This document shows positions 37,146 to 46,884 of a DNA stretch of 64,000 nucleotides, piece by piece (position 1 is the first letter of the stretch; the number at the start of each line of letters is the position of its first letter). Both the position numbers and the translations under genes were made by a program. The notes beneath the pieces are model-generated. The model was not told the DNA's origin. It did no database searches and saw only the letters and a list, made by a program, of their open reading frames with translations. Origin of the DNA: Chryseobacterium indologenes (GTDB lineage: Bacteria > Bacteroidota > Bacteroidia > Flavobacteriales > Weeksellaceae); assembly GCA_016025055.1 (NCBI GenBank), contig CP065590.1, forward strand, positions 806,001 to 870,000, in the 5' to 3' direction.

Positions 37146-37247
37146 ATGAATTTTCTAAGAAACATATCTGATATTTCTGCCCTGAAATCACTTATTTCAG
37201 GCATATCTTCTGTTTCTACATTCACAACTACAACAACTACCCCATAA
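37146..37247 (+). CDS. thrL: Threonine operon leader peptide
   Basis: 33 codons ending in a run of six Thr after one more: residues 25 and 27-32 are Thr (STFTTTTTTP), and four Ile precede (positions 7, 10, 17, 20). Same logic as E. coli thrL, where Thr and Ile starvation stall the ribosome. It begins about 5 bases after the expected transcript start and ends 91 bases before the thrA ATG. Confidence 0.82.
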   Translation: MNFLRNISDISALKSLISGISSVSTFTTTTTTP

Positions 37248-37302
37248 CGGGGTAAATTTTCACATATTATTTCGGGCACCTGTACTCTTTTTTTAAAGAG
37301 TA
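37179..37302 (+). promoter_or_regulatory. Transcription attenuator of the thr operon
   Basis: Hairpin 1: CCTGAAAT (37181-37188) with ATTTCAGG (37194-37201), inside the leader ORF upstream of the Thr codons. A CCCC/GGGG hairpin spans the leader stop. The segment ATTTCGGGC (37269-37277) can pair with GCCCTGAAAT of hairpin 1, with one bulge, offering an alternative fold. Last hairpin: TACTCTTT-TTTT-AAAGAGTA (37283-37302) followed by a T-rich stretch, the likely terminator. The exact switch is inferred by eye, without energy calculation. Confidence 0.55.
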
Positions 37303-37338
37303 ACCATTTCTTTTTACTCAACCTCAAATAAATAATTG

Positions 37339-39788
37339 ATGAAAATTTTAAAATTCGGCGGTACATCTGTCGCCAATGCACAGAATATCCTTCTGGTAGA
37401 AAACATAATAAAAAAGAATCTTCACAAAACAAAATTGTTGTAGTTGTATCGGCACTGCATGGTGTTACAGACAATCTGATCAAAGCTGCCGAACAAGCCG
37501 CTGTTAAAGATGATTCTTATGCTCAAACTATTAAAAATCTTGAAGAAAAGCACCTGCAGCTGGTGAGAGAACTTATTCCCGTTCTGGAGCAGAGTTCATG
37601 GCTAAGCTTTGTAAAAAAACATTTTAATGACCTTGAAGATATTTACAACGGAATCCTTGTTTTAGGTGAATTAACAGACAGAATCAAGGATAAAATTGCT
37701 TCATACGGAGAATTTTTATCCTCAAATATCATCGCAGCAAGGCTTCACTATCAGGGCTCAGATTGCTTGTGGATGAATTCTGCAGAATTGATCAGAACTG
37801 ACAGCAATTTTACCAATGCAAAAGTAAATACGGAAGTTACAGAAAAGAACATCCAAAGATACATGAATGAACACCAGAATCAGATTATCATCGGACCTGG
37901 TTTTATCGCTCAGGATGAAAATAACAATATGACCACTTTAGGAAGAGGAGGGTCAGATTACACAGCGTCCATCATTGCTGCTGCAATTCACGCAGAAGAG
38001 CTTCAGATATGGACAGATGTAAGCGGAATGATGACTGCAGACCCACGTATGGCATCGAACGCCAAACCCATTTCAGAAATATTCTATCACGAAGCGATGG
38101 AACTTTCCCATTTCGGGGCAAAAGTTCTTTACCCTCCTTCCATCCAGCCGGTTATGACCAAAAATATTAATCTGAAAATCAAAAATACATTCGTTCCTGA
38201 TGCCGTTGGAACCTTAGTTTCCCATTCCCTTAACAATTCAGAATATGAGAATAAGCAACTTGCGGTAGGGATTTCCAATATGAGTCATATTGCCCTTCTT
38301 ACCATTGAAGGCAGCGGAATGGTTGGCGTTCCGGGTATATCAGCAAAGCTGTTCCAGGGATTAAATCATGGGAATATAAATGTCATCCTCATTACACAAG
38401 GTTCTTCAGAGCATTCCATTACTGTTGCCATTCATGAAAAAGATATATATTCAGCTGAAAATGCGATCAATACTTCCTTTGCAGACGATATCAATTTAAA
38501 AAGGATTTCTCCTGTAAAAATTGAAACGGGCTTATCTATTGTGGCGTTGGTGGGCGAAAATATGAAAAGCAGAAGCGGGGTAAGTGCAAAAATGTTCGGG
38601 TGTTTAGGAAATAACGGAATCAATATCAGAACTATTGCACAAGGTTCTTCAGAGAGAAATATCAGCGTTGTAATCTCTGACAAAGATACCCGGAAGGCCG
38701 TCAATATACTTCATGAGGAGTTTTTTGAATCCGAAATTAAGCAGGTACACCTTTATATCTGTGGAACCGGGAATGTGGGATCCAAACTGATCCAACAGAT
38801 CTATAATCAAAACCGTTACCTGCAGGAGAACCTCTTGATCAATTTAAGAATTGCCGGACTTTCCAACAGCCGTAAGATGCTCTTTTCAGACAAGGGAATA
38901 CAGGAAGAAGAATATGCAGGATGGATTGAACAGGGACAGGATGCCTCAGCAAAGGATTTTGCAGAAGAAATTATTTCTCGAAACTTAAGAAATTCGGTCT
39001 TCATCGATATTACTGCAAGTTCCGAAATTCCGAAAGTTTATGAAAGTCTGTTAAAAAGAAGTATCAATATCGTAGCCTGTAATAAAATCGCGGCCTCATC
39101 AGATTTTGAAGAATATAAAAACTTGAAGGATACGGCAAGAACCCACAACTGTAAGTTTTATTTTGAAACCAATGTAGGGGCAGGACTTCCTGTCATAGGT
39201 ACCATCAATGATCTGATCAAAAGCGGAGACAAAATAACTTCTATTGAAGCGGTACTCAGCGGAACTTTAAATTTTGTATTTAACAATTATGATGGAAGCA
39301 GAACATTTTCAGAGGTTGTAGCCCAGGCACAAAAAGAAGGATATACAGAACCGGATCCCAGATTAGATTTATCTGGTACCGATGTAGCCCGTAAAATTTT
39401 AATCCTTGCCAGAGAATCAGGATATCCTCTTCAATTTGAAGAAATTGAAAACATAGGTTTTCTTCCTGAAGCATGTATGGAGGGAAGTGTAGAAAATTTC
39501 TATGAAAAACTTACCGAATACGAAGATCATTTTAAAAATTTATGGTCCGATGCACAAAAGGAAGGGAAAATACTAAAATATGTCGCTGAATTCAAGGAAG
39601 GAAAAGCTAAGGTCGGTCTGCAGCATGTTTCTCCGGAAAGCGATCTTTTCCACCTGTACGGAAAAGATAATATTGTCATTTTTAAAACATTGAGATATTC
39701 AGAACAACCATTGGTCGTAAAGGGTGCCGGTGCAGGCGCTGAAGTGACTGCCAGCGGTATTTTTGCAGACATTATACGTTCCATTTAA
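37339..39788 (+). CDS. thrA: Bifunctional aspartate kinase / homoserine dehydrogenase I (frameshifted near the 5' end)
   Basis: First and third steps of threonine synthesis. 816 residues. The kinase starts MKILKFGGTSVANA; further kinase motifs GRGGSDYTASIIAA and TDVSGMMTADPR. Two ACT-like regulatory segments (GVPGISAKLFQGL..., SGVSAKMFGCLGNN...) separate it from the dehydrogenase: CGTGNVGSKLIQQI, ACNKIAASSDFEEY, ETNVGAGLPVIGTINDL and the GYTEPDPRLDLSGTDVARKILILAR motif. As printed, the frame opened at 37339 stops after about 33 codons; one more A in the run 37410-37415 connects it to the long frame, giving the normal ThrA size. Controlled by the leader and attenuator upstream. Confidence 0.94.
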
Positions 39789-39800
39789 AAACAGAAAAAT

Positions 39801-40726
39801 ATGAAAAAAGTAAAATTAAGAGTTCCGGCCACCGTTGCCAATCTGGTGTGCGGATTTGATATTCTGGGAATGGCTATCCATGATCCTTACGATGAAATGG
39901 AACTCAAATTATTAGACAGCCCTGACATTATTATAAAACATGAAGATTCCTTCGGCCTGCCCGAACAGCCTTCAAAAAATGTGGCCGGAGTGGTTCTTCA
40001 AAAAATTCAGGAACACCTGAAACTCTCTCAAGGATTTGAAGTAATAATCCGCAAACATATAAAACCGGGCAGCGGGCTCGGCTCCAGTGCGGCAAGTGCC
40101 GCAGGAGCCGCCTTCGGAGCTAGCGCTTTATTAGGAGATATTTTACGCAAAGAAGAATTGATTCATTTTGCTATGTTTGGAGAAGAACTGGCATCCGGAG
40201 TACGCCATGCAGACAATATTGCTCCCTGTATTTATGGAGGAATAACGCTGGTAAAAACTACAGATCCTATTGATATTATTCCCCTCAATGCTCCGGATTT
40301 ATTTGTAGCCGCAGTTCATCCGCAGGTAGAAGTAAAAACATCAGATTCAAGACAGATTCTAAAGAAAAGCATTACACTAAAAAGCGCAGTAGAACAGTGG
40401 GGAAACATTGCCGGACTTGTTGCCGGGATACAAAAAAATGATCTCCCCCTCATTGGAAGAAGTCTTAAAGATGTCATTATTGAACCTGTCCGTAGTATTT
40501 TAATTCCAAAATTTGATGAAATTAAAATGAAAAGTCTTCAGCTGGGAGCCCTGGGCGGAGGTATTTCAGGTTCAGGCCCCTCTATTTTTATGCTTGCAGA
40601 AAAAAAGAAACGGCGGAAAAAATAGCAGACCTTATGAAAACGGTATATGATGAAATTGAGATTGAAAGCTATACCTATGTTTCTAAAATTAATCCGGCAG
40701 GAATTAAAATCATTCCGGAAGCATAA
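39801..40726 (+). CDS. thrB: Homoserine kinase (frameshifted near the 3' end)
   Basis: GHMP kinase of 308 residues. ATP loop HIKPGSGLGSSAASAAGAAF near residue 86, N-terminal RVPATVANLVCGFDILGMA, and the C-terminal GALGGGISGSGPSIFML. The printed stop at 40625 follows an A7 run at 40600-40606; one more A continues as KKETAEKIADLMKTVYDEIEI to TAA at 40726, a normal length. 12 bp after thrA. Confidence 0.94.
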
Positions 40727-40748
40727 AAAATAACTCTAAAAAAAGATA

Positions 40749-42053
40749 ATGAAATACTATAATTTAAAAGACAATCAGGAAAAAGTTGATTTTAAAACGG
40801 CTACGATTAAAGGCCAGGGTAAAGATAAAGGTCTCTTTTTCCCGGAAAATATTCCTCAGTTTGAAAAAGACTTTATCAGCAACCTTCAGCAATATTCGGA
40901 TCAGGAGATTGCGTATCGGTGCATGAGAGATTTTGTAGGAGACGAAATCCCGGCAGAAGTTCTACATGACATTGTATCAGAAACTGTCAGTTTTGATATT
41001 CCGTTAAAAAAAATCAGTGATTCAATTTCCGTCGTAGAACTTTTCCACGGTCCCACCCTTGCGTTTAAAGATATCGGAGCAAGATTTATGAGCAGGTGTC
41101 TGTCTTATTTTTTAAAAGATAATGGTAAAAAAGTAACCGTATTGGTAGCTACTTCTGGTGATACCGGCGGTGCCGTTGCTCACGGGTTTTATGACCTCCC
41201 AGGAATTGATGTAGTGATCCTTTATCCTAAAAACAGAGTAAGCCCTGTTCAGGAGAAACAGCTTACGGCATTAGGTAAAAATATTTATGCCTTAGAACTT
41301 AACGGAACTTTTGATGATTGCCAAAGCCTTGTAAAACAGGCATTCTCTGACGAGGAAATTAACAACCGATTATTTCTGACTTCAGCCAATTCGATCAATA
41401 TTGCAAGATGGCTTCCTCAGCAGATATATTACCTACTGGCATTGAAGCAATGGCAGGTATACGAACGTGAAGCTCCCGTAATCTGTGTACCCAGCGGGAA
41501 TTTCGGGAATATTTGTGCCGGGCTCCTGGCTCATTTCAGAGGTTTGCCAGCCGGGCACTTTATTGCGGCCTGCAATGCCAATGATATTGTTCCTGAATAC
41601 CTTAAAACAAATAATCTCATACCACAAAAAGCCATTGCAACCCTTTCCAATGCGATGGATGTAGGAGATCCAAGTAATTTTGTAAGAATTCTGGAGCTTT
41701 TCGGGCATCAATTCAATGCTTTACAACATAAAATATCAGGGTATTCTATTGATGATCAGAAAACGATGAATACCATTAGGAAAGTTTATGAAAAATATAA
41801 ATATATCCTTGATCCGCACGCTGCAGTTGCTTTTGCCTCCATGGAACAATACTTAAAAGAAAATCCCGGTCGGAAAGGGTTTATTCTGGGTACAGCACAC
41901 CCGGTGAAATTCCCTGATGCAGTAGAAAATGCGATACAAACGGAAATTGATATCCCGGAAGTACTGGAAGATTTGATGAAAAAGGAGAAAAAAACTGTAG
42001 AAATAAATTCAGATTTTGAAGAATTAAGACGATTTTTGCTTCATAAAAAATAG
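40749..42053 (+). CDS. thrC: Threonine synthase
   Basis: PLP enzyme converting O-phosphohomoserine to threonine. 434 residues; the PLP lysine is in HGPTLAFKDIGARFM, the phosphate loop is ATSGDTGGAVAHGF and later FLTSANSINIARWLPQ and VPSGNFGNICAGL. N-terminal YYNLKDNQEKVDFKTA is the usual threonine-synthase start. Last gene of the thrABC operon. Confidence 0.96.
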   Translation: MKYYNLKDNQEKVDFKTATIKGQGKDKGLFFPENIPQFEKDFISNLQQYSDQEIAYRCMRDFVGDEIPAEVLHDIVSETVSFDIPLKKISDSISVVELFHGPTLAFKDIGARFMSRCLSYFLKDNGKKVTVLVATSGDTGGAVAHGFYDLPGIDVVILYPKNRVSPVQEKQLTALGKNIYALELNGTFDDCQSLVKQAFSDEEINNRLFLTSANSINIARWLPQQIYYLLALKQWQVYEREAPVICVPSGNFGNICAGLLAHFRGLPAGHFIAACNANDIVPEYLKTNNLIPQKAIATLSNAMDVGDPSNFVRILELFGHQFNALQHKISGYSIDDQKTMNTIRKVYEKYKYILDPHAAVAFASMEQYLKENPGRKGFILGTAHPVKFPDAVENAIQTEIDIPEVLEDLMKKEKKTVEINSDFEELRRFLLHKK

Positions 42054-42058
42054 AAGAA

Positions 42059-42427
42059 ATGAGCAAAATATATCTTGAAGACGTAAAAATATATGCTTAC
42101 CATGGAGTTCTGCCCGAAGAAAATAGTATTGGAACGTATTATATTTTAAATGCAGAACTTCATACCGACCTTTGGAAAGCCTCAGAATCCGATGATTTGA
42201 ATGACACCATAAGCTATGCAGACATCAATGATATCATTCATCAGGAAATGAAAATAAAATCAAAATTGCTGGAGCACGTCGCAGGAAGAATTATTTCAAG
42301 AATTCACGAACGCTTCTCCCAAATCGATTATATTAAGCTTAAAATAACCAAAACCGCACCACCAATGCAGGGCGAAATGAAAGGTGCCAGCATTGAACTG
42401 GAAAAAAGCTTTAAACCTGAAAATTAA
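42059..42427 (+). CDS. folB: Dihydroneopterin aldolase
   Basis: 122 residues, folate pathway. IYLEDVKIYAYHGVLPEENSIGTYYILNAEL is the family N-terminus with the active-site Tyr/His/Glu; LKITKTAPPMQGEMKGASIEL the C-terminal signature. Starts 5 bp after thrC, so it may be co-transcribed with the thr operon although the pathways are unrelated. Confidence 0.94.
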   Translation: MSKIYLEDVKIYAYHGVLPEENSIGTYYILNAELHTDLWKASESDDLNDTISYADINDIIHQEMKIKSKLLEHVAGRIISRIHERFSQIDYIKLKITKTAPPMQGEMKGASIELEKSFKPEN

Positions 42428-42460
42428 ATCCTTACTTTCGTTTTATCAAAAACATATCAA

Positions 42461-43824
42461 TTGAAATTCGTTAAAATATTATTTTTAGTAGCATTCATCA
42501 ATGCATTTGGGCAGAATGGTGTCGATAATCAGTTAGCCACTTATAATTTCCCAAAAATAAAGTCCAGTATTACAATGCCGGTCACGATTCCGCTTTCAGA
42601 GCTTAGCAATATGATTAATGCATCTGTAAAAGAATTAATTTATCAGGACGACTCATATACGGACAACAACAATGACCAGTTTAAAGTAAAAGTCTGGAAG
42701 ACCAGACCCATCCGGCTTGTAGGAGGAACCAGTCAGAATCTTCTGATCGAAGTTCCTTTGAAAATATGGGCTGAAAAAGGAATAGGTACCTTAGGGCTGT
42801 ACACTTATCAGAATACAACTTTTGAGACGATCATGTCCTTTAACACAACGGTGACATTTAAGAATAACTGGACGATCATTACCAATACCCAGCCCAATGG
42901 GTTCAGATGGGTTACAAAACCGGTGCTTGATTATGGAAAAATTCAGATTCCTATCACTCCTATTGTGGAGAAAAACCTGAGAGAGCAACAACTGAAATTC
43001 TGTAAAACAATTGACCAGCAAATGGCTACGCAGCTAAACTTCCAGCAATATGCCTTAATGGCCTGGAATACATTTCTGCAACCCTTTAATATTTCGGAAG
43101 AATACAATACATGGCTGAAGGTAAGTCCTGCAGCGGTCAATATTACTCCCTTAAAGTTTTATGGTAATCAGATCAACACCACTCTTGGAATTGACATTTT
43201 TTCAGAAACTTTTACCGGAAATAAACCGGCGGCATCATTGCCGGTAACTGCAGTTTCCAACTTCAACTTCTCTCCTACTGTTGCAGATAAATTCATCTTA
43301 CAAACTACGGCCAACATTCCTTTTACTGAGGCAAGCAATATGGCCAGAAAAACATTCTTACATAAGGAATTTGACATCCGGGATTCTAAGGTAAAAGTAA
43401 CAGATATCCGTGTGTATGGTGTTGATAACAGAATTGTGATCGAAGCACAAACAGATGGCTATATTAAAGGAACTTCGATTATTTCAGGAATTCCGGTTTA
43501 TGACGAAATAAAAGAAAAATTGTCCTTTCGGACAGCAAATTCAAATTGAAAACAACCAATATTCTTCAAAAAACAGCCTCCGTCTTATTTCAAGGCAAAA
43601 TTGTGAAAATGATTGAAGAAGAATATGGAATTCCAACACAGGAACTCGAAGAAACATCAAAGAAAAGTATTGAAGAGGCCTTTAATAAAGAATATTATAA
43701 AGGATTAAAGATGAGTGGAAAAGTTTTTAATCTCAAACCCAGCAAAATTCTGTTGAGCGATACCGGAATTACGGCGGTCATTGATACCAACGCTGCACTC
43801 AAATTAATTGTCAACGGATTTTAA
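42461..43824 (+). CDS. DUF4403-family protein (frameshifted)
   Basis: A secreted or membrane-tethered protein of 454 residues once one A is added to the A4 run at 43510-43513: this makes YDEIKRKIVLSDSKFKLKTTNILQK and joins the two frames. Signal peptide MKFVKILFLVAFINAFG with a TTG start. Two halves look alike (both have an IPL/IPF-S(N/A)M motif and a ...VKVTDIRVYG strand), as in this family of BPI/lipocalin-like tandem domains. Function unknown; possibly lipid handling in the envelope. Confidence 0.82.
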
Positions 43825-43858
43825 CAATACATAATCAATAAACAAACTAATAACCGAC

Positions 43859-44368
43859 ATGAGAAAATATTTAGTAATTATAGACAGGCACAAGTCTACA
43901 AAACTAATCAGACTTACGCATCTTATCATAGACAGAATGATGATATACCTTATTTTAATTCTCTTTGGATTAATGTCTTCCCTTCTGTTTCAAGTAACAG
44001 GTTCAGACTTTTTTCTGGATATTGTACAAAAAATGGCCTCAGTAAACAGGGTTACGGATATCCTGATAACGTCTTCAATTTATTTCATCTATATATTCCT
44101 TATCGAATACCTTACGAAAGGAAGATCTATCGGGAAATATATTACAGGAAGCAAAGTCATCTGTATTGATGGTAGCGAGCCAACATTTAAGGATTATTTT
44201 ATCCGTAATATTTGCAGGTTCGTACCGCTGGATGTACTTTCGTTTCTCGGAGAAAACGGCTGGCATGATAGCTGGAGTGAAACAAGGGTAATCAACATCA
44301 AAAATTATAATACTGAAAGACAGGCAAAAAGCGAAATCGACGATCTTGGGAAGAAAGAAATTGCTTAA
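43859..44368 (+). CDS. RDD-family membrane protein
   Basis: 169 residues, three hydrophobic helices. Family marks: LTHLIIDRMMIYLI (the first D-R of RDD), EYLTKGRSIGKYITGSKVI and IRNICRFVPLDVLSF. RDD proteins are of uncertain role; some have been linked to ion exchange. Follows the DUF4403 gene by 34 bp. Confidence 0.88.
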   Translation: MRKYLVIIDRHKSTKLIRLTHLIIDRMMIYLILILFGLMSSLLFQVTGSDFFLDIVQKMASVNRVTDILITSSIYFIYIFLIEYLTKGRSIGKYITGSKVICIDGSEPTFKDYFIRNICRFVPLDVLSFLGENGWHDSWSETRVINIKNYNTERQAKSEIDDLGKKEIA

Positions 44369-44374
44369 AAACTT

Positions 44375-44403
44375 TTGTTCATAAAGAATTTTTACTATAT
44401 TTG
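44375..44403 (+). promoter_or_regulatory. Promoter of the tRNA-Cys gene
   Basis: TTG (44375-44377), 18 bases, TATATTTG (44396-44403), complete match to the Bacteroidota consensus, 32 bases before the tRNA. Confidence 0.7.
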
Positions 44404-44411
44404 CACACCTC

Positions 44412-44438
44412 AAAAATGGTAAAAATGGTAAAAATGGT
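44412..44438 (+). repeat. Three tandem copies of AAAAATGGT at the tRNA-Cys 5' end
   Basis: Perfect 9-bp direct repeats. The third copy provides the first three bases (GGT) of the mature tRNA, so the array lies in the 5' leader removed by RNase P. Confidence 0.85.
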
Positions 44439-44506
44439 ACTTTGGCCGAGCGGCTAGGCAGTGGTCTGCAACACCATCTACAGCGGTTCGAATCCGCTAG
44501 GTACCT
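44436..44506 (+). tRNA. tRNA-Cys (GCA)
   Basis: Acceptor GGTACTT pairs with AGGTACC (one G-T pair); anticodon stem GTGGT/ACCAT encloses loop CTGCAAC with anticodon GCA; T-arm GCGG-TTCGAAT-CCGC; D-arm region GGCCGAGCGGCTAGGCA. Discriminator T; CCA not encoded. About 71 bases. Confidence 0.93.
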
Positions 44507-44510
44507 CTTC

Positions 44511-44541
44511 AAAACCTCTAATTTTATTAGAGGTTTTTTAT
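44511..44541 (+). terminator. Terminator after tRNA-Cys
   Basis: AAAACCTCTAA / TTAGAGGTTTT stem with T6 tract, right after the tRNA. Confidence 0.88.
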
Positions 44542-45148
44542 TTTTATACTTATTATAAAAATTTCGTATTCTATTTTTCTACAGAAACTGTTATTCTATC
44601 ATTACTACAATTTCTCACAAAAATCAGCTTTCTTACCTGCAGGAGACTTCACCAAATAATACCATTAAAGAATAAACATTTATATACTAAAAAATCGAAG
44701 TTCCAGCCCCAAAAAAACACTAGCTATATGGTCCCACATGAGAACAAAAAAAATCCTCGGAAATTCCGAGGATAAAAACTAATAACCATGAAAACTCAAA
44801 TTAAACATGAGTTGCATTTGTATATTGAAAAATCGTGCCAAAATTGAAATTTTGAAAAATATATTTTAAAATATATTTTGATACATCAAATTGGCGATTT
44901 TCTCGATTTCAATCCTATTTTTTATCACTATTATAAATTTATCATTATTAATTAAAATGATTATAAATAAAAATAATGTATGAATAATATGAATGAAAAT
45001 TCAACAATTCAAATAAAACTACAAAGCTATAATCTTTTTTTCATAAAAAAAACGATTATACAAAACATATTTAAACAATTAAAATACAATAATCAATAAA
45101 TGGCATAATTTATTCTTTACTTTAAAGAAATCTATAAATTCAACTATC
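44542..45148. other. AT-rich region with a hairpin, no convincing gene
   Basis: Between tRNA-Cys and the 75-residue protein. It holds a perfect 9-bp hairpin at 44752-44773 (ATCCTCGGA / TCCGAGGAT) followed 15 bases later by a short ATG frame (MKTQIKHELHLYIEKSCQN). Read on the minus strand the hairpin ends in a T8 tract, so it could be a leftward terminator. The rest is low-complexity A+T. Confidence 0.45.
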
Positions 45149-45376
45149 ATGAAAAATATTTTTTTTAAGAAGGAAGATTTTATCAAAAATAAAGAAGGTG
45201 AATATCAGATTCAGTTCAAAACTGAAGAAATTGGTGAAGGCTCCAATATTATTACGGAAAAATTAAATGAAAATGGAGAGTATGAAATAATTCAGGCTCC
45301 CATACGAAGATTTGAGGATTTTATTTTTATCGTTTGGGATCATCCATTCGATGGGCAGATAATTTTTGATACTTAA
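45149..45376 (+). CDS. Small hypothetical protein
   Basis: 75 residues, acidic, soluble, no signal peptide or membrane segment (begins MKNIFFKKEDFIKNKEGEY, ends FDGQIIFDT). I recognise no family. It is flanked by hairpins and lies in an otherwise gene-poor region; a real but minor gene or an ORFan. Confidence 0.45.
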   Translation: MKNIFFKKEDFIKNKEGEYQIQFKTEEIGEGSNIITEKLNENGEYEIIQAPIRRFEDFIFIVWDHPFDGQIIFDT

Positions 45377-45809
45377 GTTGTATCATTCTGCAATATAAAA
45401 TAAAAGCCTCCAATACCGGAGGCCTCAAAAAACACAAATGATGAAAAAAAAATTTTATATCAGAAATAAAAATTAATCGTTTAATCCTATTTCAAAACTA
45501 CATTGTCTTTTCTTTTTATTTTATGATTCCACTCATAAAATTTTATCTTAAAATATTATTTTTTAAGCCCATCCTATTCTTTTCACTGAAATATAGTCTT
45601 ATCCTACATTCTATATACCTATAAAGCATTGGGTTACATAAAATGAATATTTAATTTTACATATTTCACATCCATAAAAAATATTTACAATATGTTTTCT
45701 ACCAATAACCCTATAATATAATAAAAAAACATTTAAAAAACCATGATCCAGGTTATATTTTGAATTTTTATAATTTGATAGCTTTACAAAAAGCTTAATT
45801 CAAAAAATT
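45377..45809. other. AT-rich gap containing hairpin repeat element 1
   Basis: 433 bp without a supported gene. Only the element at 45406-45450 stands out; the rest is very AT-rich. Confidence 0.5.
45406..45450. repeat. Hairpin repeat element, copy 1
   Basis: GCCTCC-AATACC-GGAGGC hairpin followed by 24 bases (45427-45450) that are identical to 46820-46843. On the minus strand the hairpin is followed by a T-rich stretch and could be a terminator; on the plus strand the shared tail contains ATGATG and an A7 run. Confidence 0.7.
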
Positions 45810-46640
45810 GTGATAAAATTTTCTATACTTATAGCCCACTATAATAATGGAAAGTACTTTAAAGACTGTTATCAGTCATTGATCAGTCAAAGTTATGAAA
45901 ACTGGGAAGTTATTATTGTAGATGACGCCTCCACAGACGATTCTGTTGAGGTCATACAATCAATGATTAAAGATGATCCCAGATTCCGGTTGTACTACAA
46001 TTCAGTCAATAGAGGTTGCGGTTTCACCAAACGGGAATGTATGAAATATGCTGTGGGAGAAATATGCGCCTATCTGGATCCGGATGATGCCCTTTATCCT
46101 GAAGCACTTGAAAAAACAGTTGGAGAATTTGTCGATAATGATGCCATTGTAGCTGTATACTCCCAAATGATGCTCTGCGATGATACCCTCATACCTGATA
46201 AAATTTTTGCAAGCACCAAACAGATTTACAACAGTCGGTATTTCTTTAACTGCCCTATTCAGTTTGCCCATTTCTTTACGTTTAAAAAAGAAATCTACTC
46301 AAAAACTTCGGGGATCAACCCAAAGCTGAAGAGTGCTGTAGATCAGGATCTCTACCTAAAGATATTGGAATTTGGAGATGTACAGTACCTCAAAGAACCC
46401 CTGTACCTGTACCGCCTCCATTCCAGCGGTATCTCACAGCAAAGCGCAAAAAAAAATGCAAAAGAATCCTTTGCCAGAGTAATTTATGATACAATGAGAA
46501 GAAGAGGTATCAAAAAAATTAATAATCAGGAGGTTCCGGAAACTTATACCAATTCACAGGAAATCTACCAGCTTCTGGACTATCAGACCAATAAAGTACA
46601 TCGCCTGATCAACAAAATAAAAATCAGCTTGCATTTATAA
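45810..46640 (+). CDS. Glycosyltransferase family 2
   Basis: 276 residues beginning with GTG. GT-A fold marks: KFSILIAHYNNGKYFKDCYQSLISQSYENWEVIIVDDASTDDS at the N-terminus and a CAYLDPDDALYPEAL DxD-type motif near residue 90. Typical enzyme of polysaccharide or lipid-linked sugar synthesis. It stands alone without other polysaccharide genes; donor and acceptor are unknown. Confidence 0.9.
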   Translation: MIKFSILIAHYNNGKYFKDCYQSLISQSYENWEVIIVDDASTDDSVEVIQSMIKDDPRFRLYYNSVNRGCGFTKRECMKYAVGEICAYLDPDDALYPEALEKTVGEFVDNDAIVAVYSQMMLCDDTLIPDKIFASTKQIYNSRYFFNCPIQFAHFFTFKKEIYSKTSGINPKLKSAVDQDLYLKILEFGDVQYLKEPLYLYRLHSSGISQQSAKKNAKESFARVIYDTMRRRGIKKINNQEVPETYTNSQEIYQLLDYQTNKVHRLINKIKISLHL

Positions 46641-46642
46641 AT

Positions 46643-46671
46643 AAAAACTCCTCAAAATAGAGGAGTTTTTT
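46643..46671 (+). terminator. Terminator after the glycosyltransferase gene
   Basis: AAAACTCCTC-AAAATA-GAGGAGTTTT hairpin with T tract. Confidence 0.87.
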
Positions 46672-46800
46672 AATCATCGAGTATATGGAATAAAATGCTC
46701 TGACTTTAGGAACATTTCAAATCAAATCTACGAGTACCCCGGTTTCTATTTTATGATCAGAATCATAACGGGAATGGGAAACGCACACAAAAAAATAAAA

Positions 46801-46843
46801 GGCCTCCATTCAGAGGCCTAAAAAACACAAATGATGAAAAAAA
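46801..46843. repeat. Hairpin repeat element, copy 2
   Basis: GGCCTC-CATTCA-GAGGCC hairpin plus the 24-base tail shared with copy 1. On the minus strand it lies 40 bases past the small membrane protein gene and ends in T-rich sequence, so it could end that transcript. On the plus strand the ATG at 46831 opens a 57-codon frame that overlaps the minus-strand gene and is less convincing. Confidence 0.7.
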
Positions 46844-46884
46844 TCTATTTAGAAAAATCCAAACAGAATATTGTTAATCGCTTA

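Noticed and set aside
37115..37483. 122-codon minus-strand frame over the thr leader
   Set aside because: Antisense to the promoter, leader peptide and start of thrA; composition not protein-like.
44412..44438. CRISPR-like array
   Set aside because: Units are 9 bp with no spacers.
44461..44775. 104-codon plus-strand frame starting inside tRNA-Cys
   Set aside because: Begins within the tRNA and crosses its terminator; chance frame.
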